Positions 25,559 to 35,830 are shown, counted from the stretch's first letter. The stretch: DNA of 64,000 nucleotides from Lacrimispora algidixylanolytica (GCF_003609635.1 NZ_MCIA01000001.1:1-64000), one strand, 5' to 3'. Numbers and translations: made by a program. The notes: generated by a model from the letters alone, not told the origin.

Positions 25559-26998
25559 TTAGCTTTGTGGCTGAGTCTCTGCAGGACGTGATCCAAGAGT
25601 GATATTTACACTTCTCTCTACATACTTTCCATTCTCAAGGGACTGAACCGTAACGGCCACAGTACTTCCGCCCTTGTAATATTTCAGCATATTGGTAAGA
25701 TCGTCGTATGTCTTAATGGACTGACCATCAAATTTTGTAATAATATCTTTTTCCCGTATGTCAGACTTGCTGGCAGCGCCGCCTTCTACAATTTTGTAAA
25801 TGAATACACCCTGAGGCATACCAAGTTGCTGACTGGTGGTTGCATCAATGTTCTTACACTGAATCCCTAAATATCCCTGATCTGCAGCAGTAACCTGACT
25901 TCTGGTTGTTTTTGTCATCAGATTGTCAATAATGGTCTGAGCTTTTGAAATAGGAATTGCATATCCCATTCCTTCTACTTCAGTAGAGGAATATTTGGCA
26001 GAGTTGATTCCAATGACCTCTCCCTGCATATTTAAAAGTGCGCCTCCGCTGTTACCTGGGTTGATGGCAGCATCGGTCTGGAGAAGATTCCGGTTTGTTC
26101 CATCTTCTGTCTGAACGGAACGGTCAAGGGCACTGATATAACCTACTGTTACGGACTGACCATAGCCAAGTGCATTTCCTATGGTAACGACTCCCTGGCC
26201 TACCTTTATGTTATCTGAATTGCCAAGAGATGCCATAGCAATTTTAGATAAGGTTTCAGCAGAAATATTCTTAAGTGGAACTGCAATCACTGCCAAATCT
26301 GATTCTGCATCCGTTCCCTTAATGGCTGCATCCACTGGCTGCTGGTCAATGAACGTTACCTTTAATGCTTCTGCTCCCTGTACCACATGGTTGTTGGTGA
26401 CTATTAAAAGCTCATCGTCATTCTTTCCTACGATGATACCGGAGCCACTTCCTTCTCCTTCTCGTTGCATGGAACCGTACCAGGTCTGGCTCTCATAAAC
26501 AACCTTACTGGTGATGGCTACGACAGACGGCATTGCTTTATCTACAATCCCTGATACATCATTGGTAGCAACGGTCATATTGGAAGCGTTGGTTGCCGGT
26601 ACCGTTCCGGGAGAGGATACTGTTTCTGCTTTGCTAATATCAACGGATCTACTATTGCTATAAGCTCCTGCTGCCCAGTTGATTCCTACCATAGTACTTC
26701 CTGCAACAACACCAAACACAAGAGCACTGCTGATAAGAGCTGCTGCTTTTTTTCCAAAACCACGTTTTTTACGAGGCTTGGGATCTCTTTCAAAAGAAGT
26801 CTGATCCGCTGTTCTTTGGAACTGTTGTTCCTGATAATAGGGAACGTTCTGGCTGATCTGTGACTGCTGAAACTCTGGTTCTGGTTCTGGTTTCACTTCT
26901 GGTTCTGGGTCCCTCATTATAAAATCAGTTGTTGTGGATTCTTCGTTTCTATGATCCTCAGGATTTAATTTACCTGTATCTTCGTTTTCATTAAACAT
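25559..26998 (-). CDS. htrA: HtrA/DegP-like serine protease with PDZ domain
   Basis: This is a membrane-anchored extracytoplasmic quality-control protease. The cytoplasmic N-terminus (about 85 residues) is rich in Pro and Glu. One membrane helix follows at about 90-112 (KKAAALISSALVFGVVAGST). The trypsin-like domain carries His in VTNNHVVQGAEAL, Asp in AESDLAVIAVPL and Ser in NPGNSGGALLN. A single PDZ domain spans residues about 370-465 (GYLGIQCKNIDATTSQQLG). Length 479 residues is usual for Firmicute HtrA. AAGGAG lies nine bases before the ATG. It probably degrades misfolded secreted proteins; no two-component system is adjacent. Confidence 0.93.
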   Translation of the reverse strand: MFNENEDTGKLNPEDHRNEESTTTDFIMRDPEPEVKPEPEPEFQQSQISQNVPYYQEQQFQRTADQTSFERDPKPRKKRGFGKKAAALISSALVFGVVAGSTMVGINWAAGAYSNSRSVDISKAETVSSPGTVPATNASNMTVATNDVSGIVDKAMPSVVAITSKVVYESQTWYGSMQREGEGSGSGIIVGKNDDELLIVTNNHVVQGAEALKVTFIDQQPVDAAIKGTDAESDLAVIAVPLKNISAETLSKIAMASLGNSDNIKVGQGVVTIGNALGYGQSVTVGYISALDRSVQTEDGTNRNLLQTDAAINPGNSGGALLNMQGEVIGINSAKYSSTEVEGMGYAIPISKAQTIIDNLMTKTTRSQVTAADQGYLGIQCKNIDATTSQQLGMPQGVFIYKIVEGGAASKSDIREKDIITKFDGQSIKTYDDLTNMLKYYKGGSTVAVTVQSLENGKYVERSVNITLGSRPAETQPQS

Positions 26999-27122
26999 AA
27001 AATCTATCTCCTTTCACCTATATTTGTTATCGCTTTGATAATCACAGTTTATCAATGAAATGTGACCAATTTGTGATAAAAATATAGTTTATATGTGAAA
27101 TGAGATAGATTTTTTAATTTTA

Positions 27123-29018
27123 TTAATTAGACGGTGGTGCCGGTACTACAGGTGCTTCTGTATTTACCCCGCCTGGACTATTGTCTGATTGGGTTGGAGC
27201 CACATCTCCAGGGCCAGTTGTATTGGACTTCGTTGTTTCTGCCGTCGTATTCTGAGAAGCAGATGTAGTCTCTTTGCCTCCAGGACCATTAGAAGCCGCG
27301 GTGGTTTCTGTATGACCGCTTGATTGAGTCGGTCTTGTCTCTCCTGGTTTTGTTGTACCAGATGAGGATTCCTGGTTCTTCGTCTCTCCTGGCTTTGTTT
27401 CCTTCGTCTCTCCGGCACTGGTACCAGCGGTTGGGCCATTCTTAATTGGCTTGCCATTGGCATCAGTTTCATAAACGGTGCTTTCATGGACTGAGGATTC
27501 CAATGCTTCTGTCGTCTTTACTTCTTTGGTTTCATCCAAATCCTTTTTGGGCTTACCTTTATTTGGTTTTGAAGAATCGTCCACATACGTTCCGTCTTTA
27601 TACATACCGGAATCTGCCGCAATTTTGGCACTAATCTTCTTTACCATATCAGACGGTTCGTAATTCTCTTTATCAAAAAGAAGTTTATGAAGCTCTGAAA
27701 CATTGGTAACCAGGGTCTGAGGAATGACACTATCCCCCTTCTTTCCCATCTTCATATCGCCTCGGGTAAAGGGGAATCCACCAGTCTCTCCAATGTGAAA
27801 TTTTCCAATGTCTAATAAAAGCTCTGTAAAATCACTAAATGTTAAGTTCGTTCCTACCTGTTCCACTTCCATTAAGAGAATTCGGTTTAATAATCCTAAG
27901 TCTGCCTTTTTAGCTTTCTCAAACGATTTTTGAATGACAAGACGCTGACGTTCTGTTCTTTGAAAATCAGTATCCATCTTTCTTAGTCTTGCATAGGCTA
28001 CTGCCTGGACACCATCTAAGTGATTTAAGCCTGCTGACTTTAAATGAACCGAAGGAACATCGGTTTTTTTCACGGTTTCCGTTATAAAGCCATTGATATA
28101 CTTAAATTCTGCCTTGGTGATATCTATATCAACGCCTCCCAGCATATTAATGCCGTCGGCAACTGACTTCCAGTTAAAGGTAACGTATTCTGAAATATCC
28201 AAATCAAGGTTTTTATTCAGGGCTGCCAGGGCTTGGGAGGCTCCTCCGTTGGCGTAGGCGGCATTAATTTTATTATAAGTAGTGCCTTCGTTGATATTTA
28301 GATATGTATCACGATATACGGATGCAAGTCTTATCTCTCCTGTATCACGGTTAATGTTGCATATCATAATAACGTCAGCATTGGTACCCTTGTTGACATT
28401 GCCGTCACGGCTATCCACACCAAAGATTGCAATGGTACGGAAACCGGTCATGTGCTTTTTCTGTGCATCAGACATCTCTTCGTTACGAACCTGGTTCTCA
28501 TCAAAGTTATCTGGACGCTGCATGGACCCCATAATCCTAGCCACATAAGCATAGGAGAAAATAAGGGCCAGGGTGAAAATCTCTGCAACCGCCATAATAA
28601 TGATCCTTTTAACTTTTCCCTTCTTGCCGTTTGAAGCTGCTGCACGGCTAGAAGGAGAAGGTTTCTCCTGGCGGGGAGCACGAGACTGTTGTCTGGTATC
28701 TCCATCTCCGATTACAACCTGACCTCGTGACGATGGCTGGCCGTTTCCCTTTGCATTCCCTGATGTTTGACTCTGACGGGATGCGGTCTGACCGGTGGAA
28801 CCGGCCTTTGATGATGACGGTGCCCGGCGCACTGGCTGGCTGCCTCCGTTATCCCTGCTATTTGTATGATTTGCACCGCTGCTTTTGCGGTCTTCAAAAT
28901 CTTCGTAATCGTCATCCAGATAATAATCTCCATCGGACGGATCTGGTTTTGAATCATAGCCGCGTCTCACCCTTTTCTTAGTCTCACGGTTTAACTCATC
29001 ATCAAATTCATTTTTCAT
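27123..29018 (-). CDS. LytR-CpsA-Psr (LCP) family cell-wall polymer ligase
   Basis: LCP proteins attach lipid-linked glycopolymers to peptidoglycan outside the cell. The cytoplasmic N-terminus (about 130 residues) is Ser/Arg/Gln-rich and unstructured. One membrane helix spans about 137-160 (KRIIIMAVAEIFTLALIFSY). The LCP catalytic domain spans about 190-345, with FGVDSRDGNVNKGTNADVIM, the Arg-containing ASVYRDTYLNI, and GVQAVAYARLRKMDTDFQRT. The last 150 residues are a Thr/Ser/Gly/Pro/Lys low-complexity tail, probably wall-spanning. It heads a surface polysaccharide locus, so it likely anchors the polymer made there. Confidence 0.93.
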   Translation of the reverse strand: MKNEFDDELNRETKKRVRRGYDSKPDPSDGDYYLDDDYEDFEDRKSSGANHTNSRDNGGSQPVRRAPSSSKAGSTGQTASRQSQTSGNAKGNGQPSSRGQVVIGDGDTRQQSRAPRQEKPSPSSRAAASNGKKGKVKRIIIMAVAEIFTLALIFSYAYVARIMGSMQRPDNFDENQVRNEEMSDAQKKHMTGFRTIAIFGVDSRDGNVNKGTNADVIMICNINRDTGEIRLASVYRDTYLNINEGTTYNKINAAYANGGASQALAALNKNLDLDISEYVTFNWKSVADGINMLGGVDIDITKAEFKYINGFITETVKKTDVPSVHLKSAGLNHLDGVQAVAYARLRKMDTDFQRTERQRLVIQKSFEKAKKADLGLLNRILLMEVEQVGTNLTFSDFTELLLDIGKFHIGETGGFPFTRGDMKMGKKGDSVIPQTLVTNVSELHKLLFDKENYEPSDMVKKISAKIAADSGMYKDGTYVDDSSKPNKGKPKKDLDETKEVKTTEALESSVHESTVYETDANGKPIKNGPTAGTSAGETKETKPGETKNQESSSGTTKPGETRPTQSSGHTETTAASNGPGGKETTSASQNTTAETTKSNTTGPGDVAPTQSDNSPGGVNTEAPVVPAPPSN

Positions 29019-29054
29019 TTATTTAACCTCATCCTAATCGTGTCGTATCCTATA

Positions 29055-30473
29055 TCAGTACGCATTTTTATTAATAAACCCTTTAAACATAGTCAAAAAC
29101 AAAATTTTAAAATCGTATCCAAGGGTCCAGTTTTCAATATAATATAAATCATGCTCAATTCTTTTTGTAATGGAAGTATCTCCCCTTAATCCATTGACCT
29201 GAGCCCAACCGGTAATCCCGGGGCGTACCTGGTGCTTTATCATATATCTGGGTATCTCTTCTTTAAACTTTTCAACAAACAAAGGTCTTTCAGGCCTTGG
29301 GCCCACAAGACTCATATCTCCCCAAAGAACATTAAAAAACTGGGGCATCTCATCAATGCTTGTCTTTCGTATAAACCGCCCAATAGGAGTCACCCTAGCA
29401 TCATGAGGAGTGGTCCACTTGGCCTTTTCCTCCGATGGAGCTTGTACCACCATAGAACGGAACTTATACATGGGAAACGTCCGGTTGTGTAGACCCACTC
29501 GTTCCTGCTTATAAATCAGCGGTCCCGGAGCCGTAAGTTTGATTAATGCTGCTGTCAAAAGCATAACTGGGGAAAACAGCAATAGTGCAACAGATGCACC
29601 TACGATATCCACCGCTCTCTTTACCAGTGCATTGACCGGATCCGTAAGTGGAACCCTTCGAATATTGACCACTGGAAGCCCCTGTAAGTCCTCTATAAAA
29701 GGTCTTGTGGGGATCATATTGTTATAATCTGGTATGAATTTTGTATGGACTCCTGATTTTTCACAGGAAGCCACGATCTTTTCTAAGTTTGCATATTCGT
29801 TGATACTTAAGGTAATGGCGATCTCGTCCAAAGAGTTTAAGGCAAGAATTTCATCCAAATCCTTAATTTTTCCTATGACATTCACGCCTTTATATCCGCT
29901 ACCCCATTCTTTTTCATTGTCTAAAATGCCTTTGACCTGATATCCCCATTCTGGGTTTAAACGTACCCGGTCAATAAACCCTTCTGACGCACGGCTGTAA
30001 CCAATTAAAAGAATGTGCTTCTGGTTGTATCCCTTAGATCGCATGGATGATAACATGCAGCGAATTAAATTTCTCTCTGCTGTCTCCAAAATTATGTTGA
30101 TAGCAAAGAAATAAAATACCATTCTGGTAGAAAATTCACCAAAAAATGGATTTTTCTTAATCAGAAACAGGATTAATATAAATATGAGCACTCCTAATAC
30201 GTTTGCCTTAAAAATATTAGAAAATTCATATCGTCTCTCTTGGACTCGTTTCGGTGCATAGAGCTGAAAGAAGCCATAAAGAAGCAGATAGATAGGCAAA
30301 ACAAAAATAAGAGCTGAAAAAATGTACTGTGGTGCCAGGACATTTTTATCTGGGCTGAACAACCGATTGCCCAGTAAAAGAAAGAGCCAGGCAAAACAAT
30401 AGGAAAGGATGATGACCAGTCCATCCAGTACTACATGAAATCCATTAAATTTTTTCTGATTATCCTTTATCAT
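29055..30473 (-). CDS. Polyprenyl glycosylphosphotransferase (initiating transferase)
   Basis: This membrane enzyme moves a sugar-1-phosphate onto undecaprenyl phosphate, starting a surface polysaccharide. Five hydrophobic segments lie in the first 150 residues. A Rossmann-like CoA-binding-type middle region follows (KHILLIGYSRASEGFIDRV). The C-terminal bacterial sugar transferase domain (about 275-472) carries VDIVGASVALLLFSPVMLLT, PLIYKQERVG, FPMYKFRSMVV, SIDEMPQFFNVLWGDMSLVG, PRPERP and RPGITGWAQVNG. I use the ATG at 30473, nine bases after AAGG, over an ATG at 30506 without spacing. It is the first-step enzyme for the locus. Confidence 0.92.
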   Translation of the reverse strand: MIKDNQKKFNGFHVVLDGLVIILSYCFAWLFLLLGNRLFSPDKNVLAPQYIFSALIFVLPIYLLLYGFFQLYAPKRVQERRYEFSNIFKANVLGVLIFILILFLIKKNPFFGEFSTRMVFYFFAINIILETAERNLIRCMLSSMRSKGYNQKHILLIGYSRASEGFIDRVRLNPEWGYQVKGILDNEKEWGSGYKGVNVIGKIKDLDEILALNSLDEIAITLSINEYANLEKIVASCEKSGVHTKFIPDYNNMIPTRPFIEDLQGLPVVNIRRVPLTDPVNALVKRAVDIVGASVALLLFSPVMLLTAALIKLTAPGPLIYKQERVGLHNRTFPMYKFRSMVVQAPSEEKAKWTTPHDARVTPIGRFIRKTSIDEMPQFFNVLWGDMSLVGPRPERPLFVEKFKEEIPRYMIKHQVRPGITGWAQVNGLRGDTSITKRIEHDLYYIENWTLGYDFKILFLTMFKGFINKNAY

Positions 30474-30571
30474 AGCAGCAAACCTTCCAATCGTGCATTG
30501 CACCATACTTCTCCATGATAATTTCCCGTTTATTATACATGATATGTTCTTATAGTGCTATAAATAATTTC

Positions 30572-31561
30572 TTAATAAGACCTGTCAATTTTTAGTTTTC
30601 TTCGTAAAAATTCCCAAACATACAGGAATGTGCCAAAAATCAACTCCCCTTCAATCTTTACATAGTTTAAAAACCGTGACGTTTGAAACTTGACCTTTTT
30701 CGTTGTATGGGCTGTTTTAAGGCCTTCTTTTAACCCTTCCAAATAGTCAGATTCAAATCCGATTTTCTTGAAAAACATGTATTTTACTAGTATTCCCAAA
30801 ATAATAGGAAAAAGATTTAAAAGCAGTTGAAATAACGGCATATTCTTATAATTTAAGTAAATATTATTTCTGGCGGCCAGTTTTACCTTAAAGGAATTGT
30901 ACTTGGAACCACTGGTGCCACTACCAACATGGTAAACCACTGCATCTGGACAATAAACGTTGTCATAGCCATGGATTTTTGCCCGGTATCCTACGTCAAT
31001 GTCTTCCAAGTAGGCAAAATGAGCTTCATCAAATCCACCGATTTCATCAAATACCTCTCTTCGGTAGATGGCAGCTCCCGCGCAGGCAGCAAACACATTC
31101 CGTGGCTTTTTATATCCCTTACTACTTTGCCCAACCCCTCTTTGGTAAGCCCAGCCAAGAACGCTGTACATATCTCCTGCATCATCCATAAGTTCTTTAT
31201 GGTATAGCTGAATCATCTTGCTGCTTGCAGAAAAAATATGCTTGGAGCTGTCCATGGTGCGTACCAGTTCCAAAACATAATCTGGCTCTGGTTCCGTATC
31301 ATTGTTAAGTAAAATAACGTAGGGAGTAGTCGCCTTCTGGATTCCCACATTGACGGCGCCAGAAAACCCAGTGTTCTCTTTCAGAAAAACAGAAGGAATG
31401 TTATGTTCCTTTAGCCACTCCACACTGCCGTCTGTGGAACCATTATCCACCACAAGGAGCTCAAAGTTTTTATCACTTTGAGTCTCCAGTGCTTTCATAC
31501 AAGGTTCCATAAATTTAAGTCCATTATAGTTAGGAATAATGATGGTTACTTTTTTCAACAT
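30572..31561 (-). CDS. Family 2 glycosyltransferase (rhamnosyltransferase-like)
   Basis: This cytoplasmic GT-A enzyme (about 329 residues) opens with KVTIIIPNYNGLKFMEPCMK and has the nucleotide-sugar DxD-like region NNDTEPEPDYV at about residues 85-97. GGFDEAHFAYLEDIDVGYRA carries the acidic catalytic/acceptor element. Hydrophobic segments near 255-275 may anchor it to the membrane. The start at 31561 lies one base after the stop of the preceding transferase, with GAGG six bases upstream, so the two are coupled. The best family fit is the WbbL/rhamnosyltransferase group; donor and acceptor unknown. Confidence 0.9.
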   Translation of the reverse strand: MLKKVTIIIPNYNGLKFMEPCMKALETQSDKNFELLVVDNGSTDGSVEWLKEHNIPSVFLKENTGFSGAVNVGIQKATTPYVILLNNDTEPEPDYVLELVRTMDSSKHIFSASSKMIQLYHKELMDDAGDMYSVLGWAYQRGVGQSSKGYKKPRNVFAACAGAAIYRREVFDEIGGFDEAHFAYLEDIDVGYRAKIHGYDNVYCPDAVVYHVGSGTSGSKYNSFKVKLAARNNIYLNYKNMPLFQLLLNLFPIILGILVKYMFFKKIGFESDYLEGLKEGLKTAHTTKKVKFQTSRFLNYVKIEGELIFGTFLYVWEFLRRKLKIDRSY

Positions 31562-31562
31562 C

Positions 31563-33755
31563 TCATACCTCAAGTTTATAGGGTTCTCCGATTTTTTCCT
31601 TTCGTAGGTCACGAAGGGCAAAATTGGATTTGCGCAAGGTTAGATTGGGATTATAGTATGGATCTCCGTTTCTGAGAATATCCGGCCATTTTTCAGAAAA
31701 CTTCTGAATCTCACGGTTGAAACGAGCCACCTTTTCCGGTGTGTCCTCAAGTCCTCTTGATTTAGATTCATAATGATAGAATGAGGCGTAAGGGGCATAA
31801 ACCACTAACTTTCCTAAGGAACGTACCTTCATACAATAATCAATGTCGTTAAAGGCAATCGCCAAATCCTCGGAAAAGCCTCCTGCCTGATCAAACGCGG
31901 AACGCTTGCTCATCATACAGGCAGCCGTTACTGCGCTGTAATTTCTGGCGCACATGACTTGGTTGAAATAACTGCTTTCTGACTTATGAAGACCGATAAA
32001 GGTATGACCGGCAATTCCTCCAAAGCCTACAACTACGCCTGCATGCTGAATGGTCTCATCGGAATAGAGAAGCTTTACTCCAACGATTCCCACATCATCT
32101 CTTTGACAGAACCCAAGCATCTCTGTAACACTGTCTGGATTTATAATCTCTGTATCATTGTTTAAGAAGAGAAGGTATTCTCCTTTTGCAAAGGTAACGC
32201 CAAAGTTATTAATGGCAGAATAATTAAACTCTTTCTCCCACTTCACTACACGAACAAAGTCAAACTCCTTTTGAATCTTTTCGTAATATTCAAAGGTAGC
32301 TTCCTCTGTACTGTTATTCTCCACAACAATAAATTCCAGGTTTTTATAAGTTGACTTTTCAATGATAGAACGCATGCAAAGATCCAGATCCTGAGAATGA
32401 TCCTTATTGGGGATAATAACAGAAACCAGTGGCTCTCCCGTGATTTCAAAGGTGGAATGATAGATTCCGTAATCGATTCCTTTTTCTACGGATAACGCTT
32501 TTACCCCAATCCGGTCGTAATGAGCTTTCACAGCTCTTGCACCAGCATCAAAGGCGTACAGCTTGCTTTCCGGATTGCTGGCTGTTGAGTTTTGGTGACA
32601 TCTCCAGTGGTAAAGAGCCTTTGGTACGTGATGGATTTTTCTTGCCTTTTCGGTACAGCGCAATATGAAGTCATAATCTTGTGCACCATCGTATTCTTCC
32701 CGGAATCCACCCACTTCTAACAAAAGCTCATGGTTTACCACAAACAAATGGCAGATATAATTGACGCTGTTTAAAAGGTCTGGATTAAAATCCGGCTTAA
32801 AGTGAGGTTCAAATAATTCTCCACCGTCTATATCAAGCTTATCTTCATCGGTATATACCACATCTATCTCAGGATCGGAATTAATGGCTTTTACGCATTC
32901 ATACAAAGCATCTGGAGCCAGGGTATCATCGTGATCCGCTAATACAATGAAATCTCCAGTCGCCATCTCAATGGCGGCATTGGTATTTCCTGCTATTCCT
33001 TTATTCTCTCCAATAATTACATAGCGGATTCTTTCATCCTTTAAGGCATAGCGCTTTAACACTCGTTCTGCACTTTCTCCTCTTGGACTTCCGTCCGCGA
33101 TGCACACTTCCCAGTTTCCATAGGTCTGGGCCAACAGAGAATCAAGCATAGCAGCCATAAAACGCTCTGGTGTCTTAAAGGCAGGTATTACCACAGACAT
33201 CTTTGGCTTGTAATCAAAGACTTCTTTTCTCTGGTTTTCCAGTTCTTCTTCCGTGGGTTTAGTCAGTTCGTACCACTCTGGATAATCGTAATCGCTGTCA
33301 ATCCCCTGAAGCTTGTGTCTGGATTTAATTAGAAATGCCTTCAACCCATTTTCCTTTAAAAAGTCAGCCGCAGACTGTAAGGTCTGTACATTCATCATGC
33401 CTTTTAGCTTCATCGTCTTTTTATGAGCGGAGCTGTTCTGCTTTTCGATGCTCTGGGCGTTAAGTTTTACTTTTACGCTTTTTCCCTCGCATTCGATTAC
33501 TAGAAAACGATCCTCATTGTCTTCCCTGTTATAAGGGATTCTGATATCAAAGCCAAGATCCTTTTCTGTCACTTCCTTAAAATAAATCTGGCTTACATCA
33601 TCTCTGCGGACCGGAACATACTTAAATTCCACCTCTTTTTCCTGACCATCAAGTACCTTTACGGAAACTTTAGAACCAGGAGTTTTTCCGATTACCCATC
33701 CGTTTAACACAATGGAATTTTCACGGATACGTGCTACATCTATCTTATATTTCAT
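31563..33755 (-). CDS. Multidomain glycosyltransferase with two GT2 domains
   Basis: This is a large (about 730 residues) polymer-building enzyme. Residues 1-110 form a beta-rich N-terminal domain of unknown role (DVARIRENSIVLNGWVIGK). A first GT2 domain begins near 185 (MSVVIPAFKTPERFMAAML, then LADHDDTLAPDALYECVKAI). A second begins near 445 (PLVSVIIPNKDHSQDLDLCM), with FLNNDTEIINPDSV and AFNDIDYCMKVRSLG. I place the start at the ATG at 33755, twelve bases after GGAGG, because an earlier ATG at 33767 directly abuts that ribosome binding site. The gene overlaps the end of the upstream transferase by 11 bases. Confidence 0.9.
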   Translation of the reverse strand: MKYKIDVARIRENSIVLNGWVIGKTPGSKVSVKVLDGQEKEVEFKYVPVRRDDVSQIYFKEVTEKDLGFDIRIPYNREDNEDRFLVIECEGKSVKVKLNAQSIEKQNSSAHKKTMKLKGMMNVQTLQSAADFLKENGLKAFLIKSRHKLQGIDSDYDYPEWYELTKPTEEELENQRKEVFDYKPKMSVVIPAFKTPERFMAAMLDSLLAQTYGNWEVCIADGSPRGESAERVLKRYALKDERIRYVIIGENKGIAGNTNAAIEMATGDFIVLADHDDTLAPDALYECVKAINSDPEIDVVYTDEDKLDIDGGELFEPHFKPDFNPDLLNSVNYICHLFVVNHELLLEVGGFREEYDGAQDYDFILRCTEKARKIHHVPKALYHWRCHQNSTASNPESKLYAFDAGARAVKAHYDRIGVKALSVEKGIDYGIYHSTFEITGEPLVSVIIPNKDHSQDLDLCMRSIIEKSTYKNLEFIVVENNSTEEATFEYYEKIQKEFDFVRVVKWEKEFNYSAINNFGVTFAKGEYLLFLNNDTEIINPDSVTEMLGFCQRDDVGIVGVKLLYSDETIQHAGVVVGFGGIAGHTFIGLHKSESSYFNQVMCARNYSAVTAACMMSKRSAFDQAGGFSEDLAIAFNDIDYCMKVRSLGKLVVYAPYASFYHYESKSRGLEDTPEKVARFNREIQKFSEKWPDILRNGDPYYNPNLTLRKSNFALRDLRKEKIGEPYKLEV

Positions 33756-34758
33756 CTCTGTTACCATCCTCCATGGAGGCTGCTGTCAAAAGCATATCCT
33801 CCTCCGGGCCATATTCTTTTCCGGATGTAAAATTAATTCGCTCTTCTTCTATGACAAGAGGGCGTTTCATGATGCGGGCATTGATGGAAAGAATGTATTC
33901 TCCCACCATACCGATAAAAAAGATCTGTACGGATCCAAGAAAACACATGCCGATCAAAAGGGGAGCCATACCAGCAGGGAAACGATCCCAATACATCAGC
34001 TTCATGATGAGATAAATCAAAGCCACCAACATACTTGCAAAGGAACAGACGCTTCCAAAGATGGTAGCAATTCGAAGTCCTACCTTTGTATAGGATGTAA
34101 TGCTTAACATGGCAGCATCATAAAGCCGATAAAAGTTATTGCTGGTGATTCCAGCTCGTCTCTTTGGCTGTTCGTATGGGACCTCTTTACGCCTGAAGCC
34201 AAGTTCTGCCACAATTCCCCTAAGAAACGGAGTAGGGTCGTCAAGCTCTCTTAATACTTTGATGAATTTTGCGTCATAAAGACCAAACCCGGTAAAATGC
34301 TCAATCTGTTCCACATCAGAAAGCTTTTTGATGAATTTATAATAACAGCTTCTAAGCCAGTACATGATCTTGTTTTCTTTACTGGATTTCTTAATTCCAA
34401 TGACAATCTTATAGCCATTCTCCCATTCCTTTACATAACTTGGGATCATCTCCACTGGGTCCTGAAAATCTGCCGCCATTAAAATGGTGGCATCTCCGGT
34501 TGACTGGAGCATGGCGTAATAGGGAGAATTGAACTGACCAAAGTTCTTGGCATTGAAAATACCTTTCACTCCTGGGTCAGCCGCGCATAGTCTTCTAACA
34601 ATCTCTCTTGTCCTGTCCTTGGAATCATTGTCTATATATATAATTTCATAACGATAATCCGGCAATTCCTTAAGGAAGGTACCAGATATTGCCTGATATA
34701 AGGCTTCCACATTTTCTTCTTCATTGTAGCAGGGAACTACGATGCTAATTGTTTTCAT
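33745..34758 (-). CDS. GtrB/DPM1-like family 2 glycosyltransferase
   Basis: The 337-residue protein has a GT2 domain starting SIVVPCYNEEENVEALYQAI, with IYIDNDSKDRTREIVRRL and AADFQDPVEMIPSYVKEW. Two C-terminal membrane helices lie near residues 230-255 and 265-290 (GMAPLLIGMCFLGSVQIFFI). This is the layout of GtrB/ArnC/DPM1-type enzymes, which make polyprenyl-phosphate sugars from nucleotide sugars. The product would be flipped across the membrane for side-chain addition. It lies four bases after the alcohol-dehydrogenase-like gene and overlaps the next transferase, so it shares their operon. Confidence 0.92.
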   Translation of the reverse strand: MKTISIVVPCYNEEENVEALYQAISGTFLKELPDYRYEIIYIDNDSKDRTREIVRRLCAADPGVKGIFNAKNFGQFNSPYYAMLQSTGDATILMAADFQDPVEMIPSYVKEWENGYKIVIGIKKSSKENKIMYWLRSCYYKFIKKLSDVEQIEHFTGFGLYDAKFIKVLRELDDPTPFLRGIVAELGFRRKEVPYEQPKRRAGITSNNFYRLYDAAMLSITSYTKVGLRIATIFGSVCSFASMLVALIYLIMKLMYWDRFPAGMAPLLIGMCFLGSVQIFFIGMVGEYILSINARIMKRPLVIEEERINFTSGKEYGPEEDMLLTAASMEDGNRDEI

Positions 34759-34762
34759 ACGT

Positions 34763-35830
34763 TCACTTCCAATCTATCTGAACCATTGCTTTAATCAAAT
34801 CCCGAGGTTTTTCCTTCATCATACGAAGCGCTGTTTCTACTTCATCAAGGCCGTAAAGCTTGTGGGTCACCAGTTTCTCCGGATTAATTCTTCCATACTG
34901 GATCATCTTTAAGAGTCGCTCTATGCGGTTTCTTCCACCCTTTGCAAGCTCGGTATGAATGGTTTTTCCAGCCATTCCACGACCACCAGAAAATTTAGGA
35001 AAGGCAAGGCTTCCGGTTCCGCCGTAATAATTCACATTGGAAATAGTCCCGATGCCGTATCTTGCCATATCAACCGCCTGGGAAAAGACTTCATCCCCGC
35101 CTCCACAAAGAATCACACCATCGGCTCCAAGACCATCGGTCCGTTCCATGACCTGACTTACAATATCACCGTCTTTGTAGCTTAATACCTCAGTGGCACC
35201 AAATTCCTTGGCAAGCTGGGTGCAAATCGGTCTGCTTCCTACTGCAAGTATTCTGGCTGCACCTAAGAGGCGGGCCCCTTCTACTGCCATAAGACCAATG
35301 GGACCAATTCCCATGACTACCACAGTATCACCGATCTTAATGTCTGCAAATTCCGCTCCCGTAAATCCTGTCGTCACCACATCCACGCACATAAGCGCCT
35401 GTTCTATGGAAACGCCTTCTGGTATTCTTGCCAGTGTGGTATCTGCATCTGGAATTAGAAACTTTTCTGCAAAGACTCCAGGAATGGACCGTCCAAGCTG
35501 ATGGCCGGAAAAAGGTGCGGAGGCATGCTTATAATTGCCCTCCTGAATTCCGGATTCCCTCCAGTCTGGAGTGATGGAAGGAACCGCCACCAGTTCTCCT
35601 GGTTTAAAGTCCTGTACCAATTCACCAACTTCCAAGATCTCGGCAACGCATTCATGTCCGAGTATTAAATTCGGCGCTTTTCTTGAGCCGCCACCGTATA
35701 CCGTGTGAACATCTGAGGAACAAGGGGTGACTGCGACTGGACGAAGTATGGCTCCATAAGGAGTAAGTGTTGGTTCCGGTGCATCGTGCCAGCCTACCTT
35801 TCCGGGTTCGATTAAAACAAAAGCTTTCAT
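34763..35830 (-). CDS. Zinc-dependent secondary-alcohol dehydrogenase-like enzyme
   Basis: The 355-residue medium-chain dehydrogenase resembles Thermoanaerobacter/Clostridium NADP-dependent secondary-alcohol dehydrogenase along its length. MKAFVLIEPGKVGWHDAP, the catalytic zinc ligands Cys37 (TPCSSDVHT), His59/Glu60 (LGHECV) and Asp150 (MCVDVVTTGF), and the NADP-binding GIGPIGLMAVEGARLLGAAR with GSRP are all present. Those enzymes reduce methyl ketones to secondary alcohols. Here it lies inside a glycosyltransferase operon beside a TPP enzyme, a methyltransferase and an epimerase/dehydratase, so it more likely reduces a sugar ketone or a branch carbonyl. No structural-zinc Cys cluster is seen, which also fits that group. 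Confidence 0.85.
   Translation of the reverse strand: MKAFVLIEPGKVGWHDAPEPTLTPYGAILRPVAVTPCSSDVHTVYGGGSRKAPNLILGHECVAEILEVGELVQDFKPGELVAVPSITPDWRESGIQEGNYKHASAPFSGHQLGRSIPGVFAEKFLIPDADTTLARIPEGVSIEQALMCVDVVTTGFTGAEFADIKIGDTVVVMGIGPIGLMAVEGARLLGAARILAVGSRPICTQLAKEFGATEVLSYKDGDIVSQVMERTDGLGADGVILCGGGDEVFSQAVDMARYGIGTISNVNYYGGTGSLAFPKFSGGRGMAGKTIHTELAKGGRNRIERLLKMIQYGRINPEKLVTHKLYGLDEVETALRMMKEKPRDLIKAMVQIDWK

Noticed and set aside
33712-34107. A 131-codon plus-strand frame
   Set aside because: It is the complement of the GtrB-like transferase and the start of the next transferase, both strongly supported, with no ribosome binding site.
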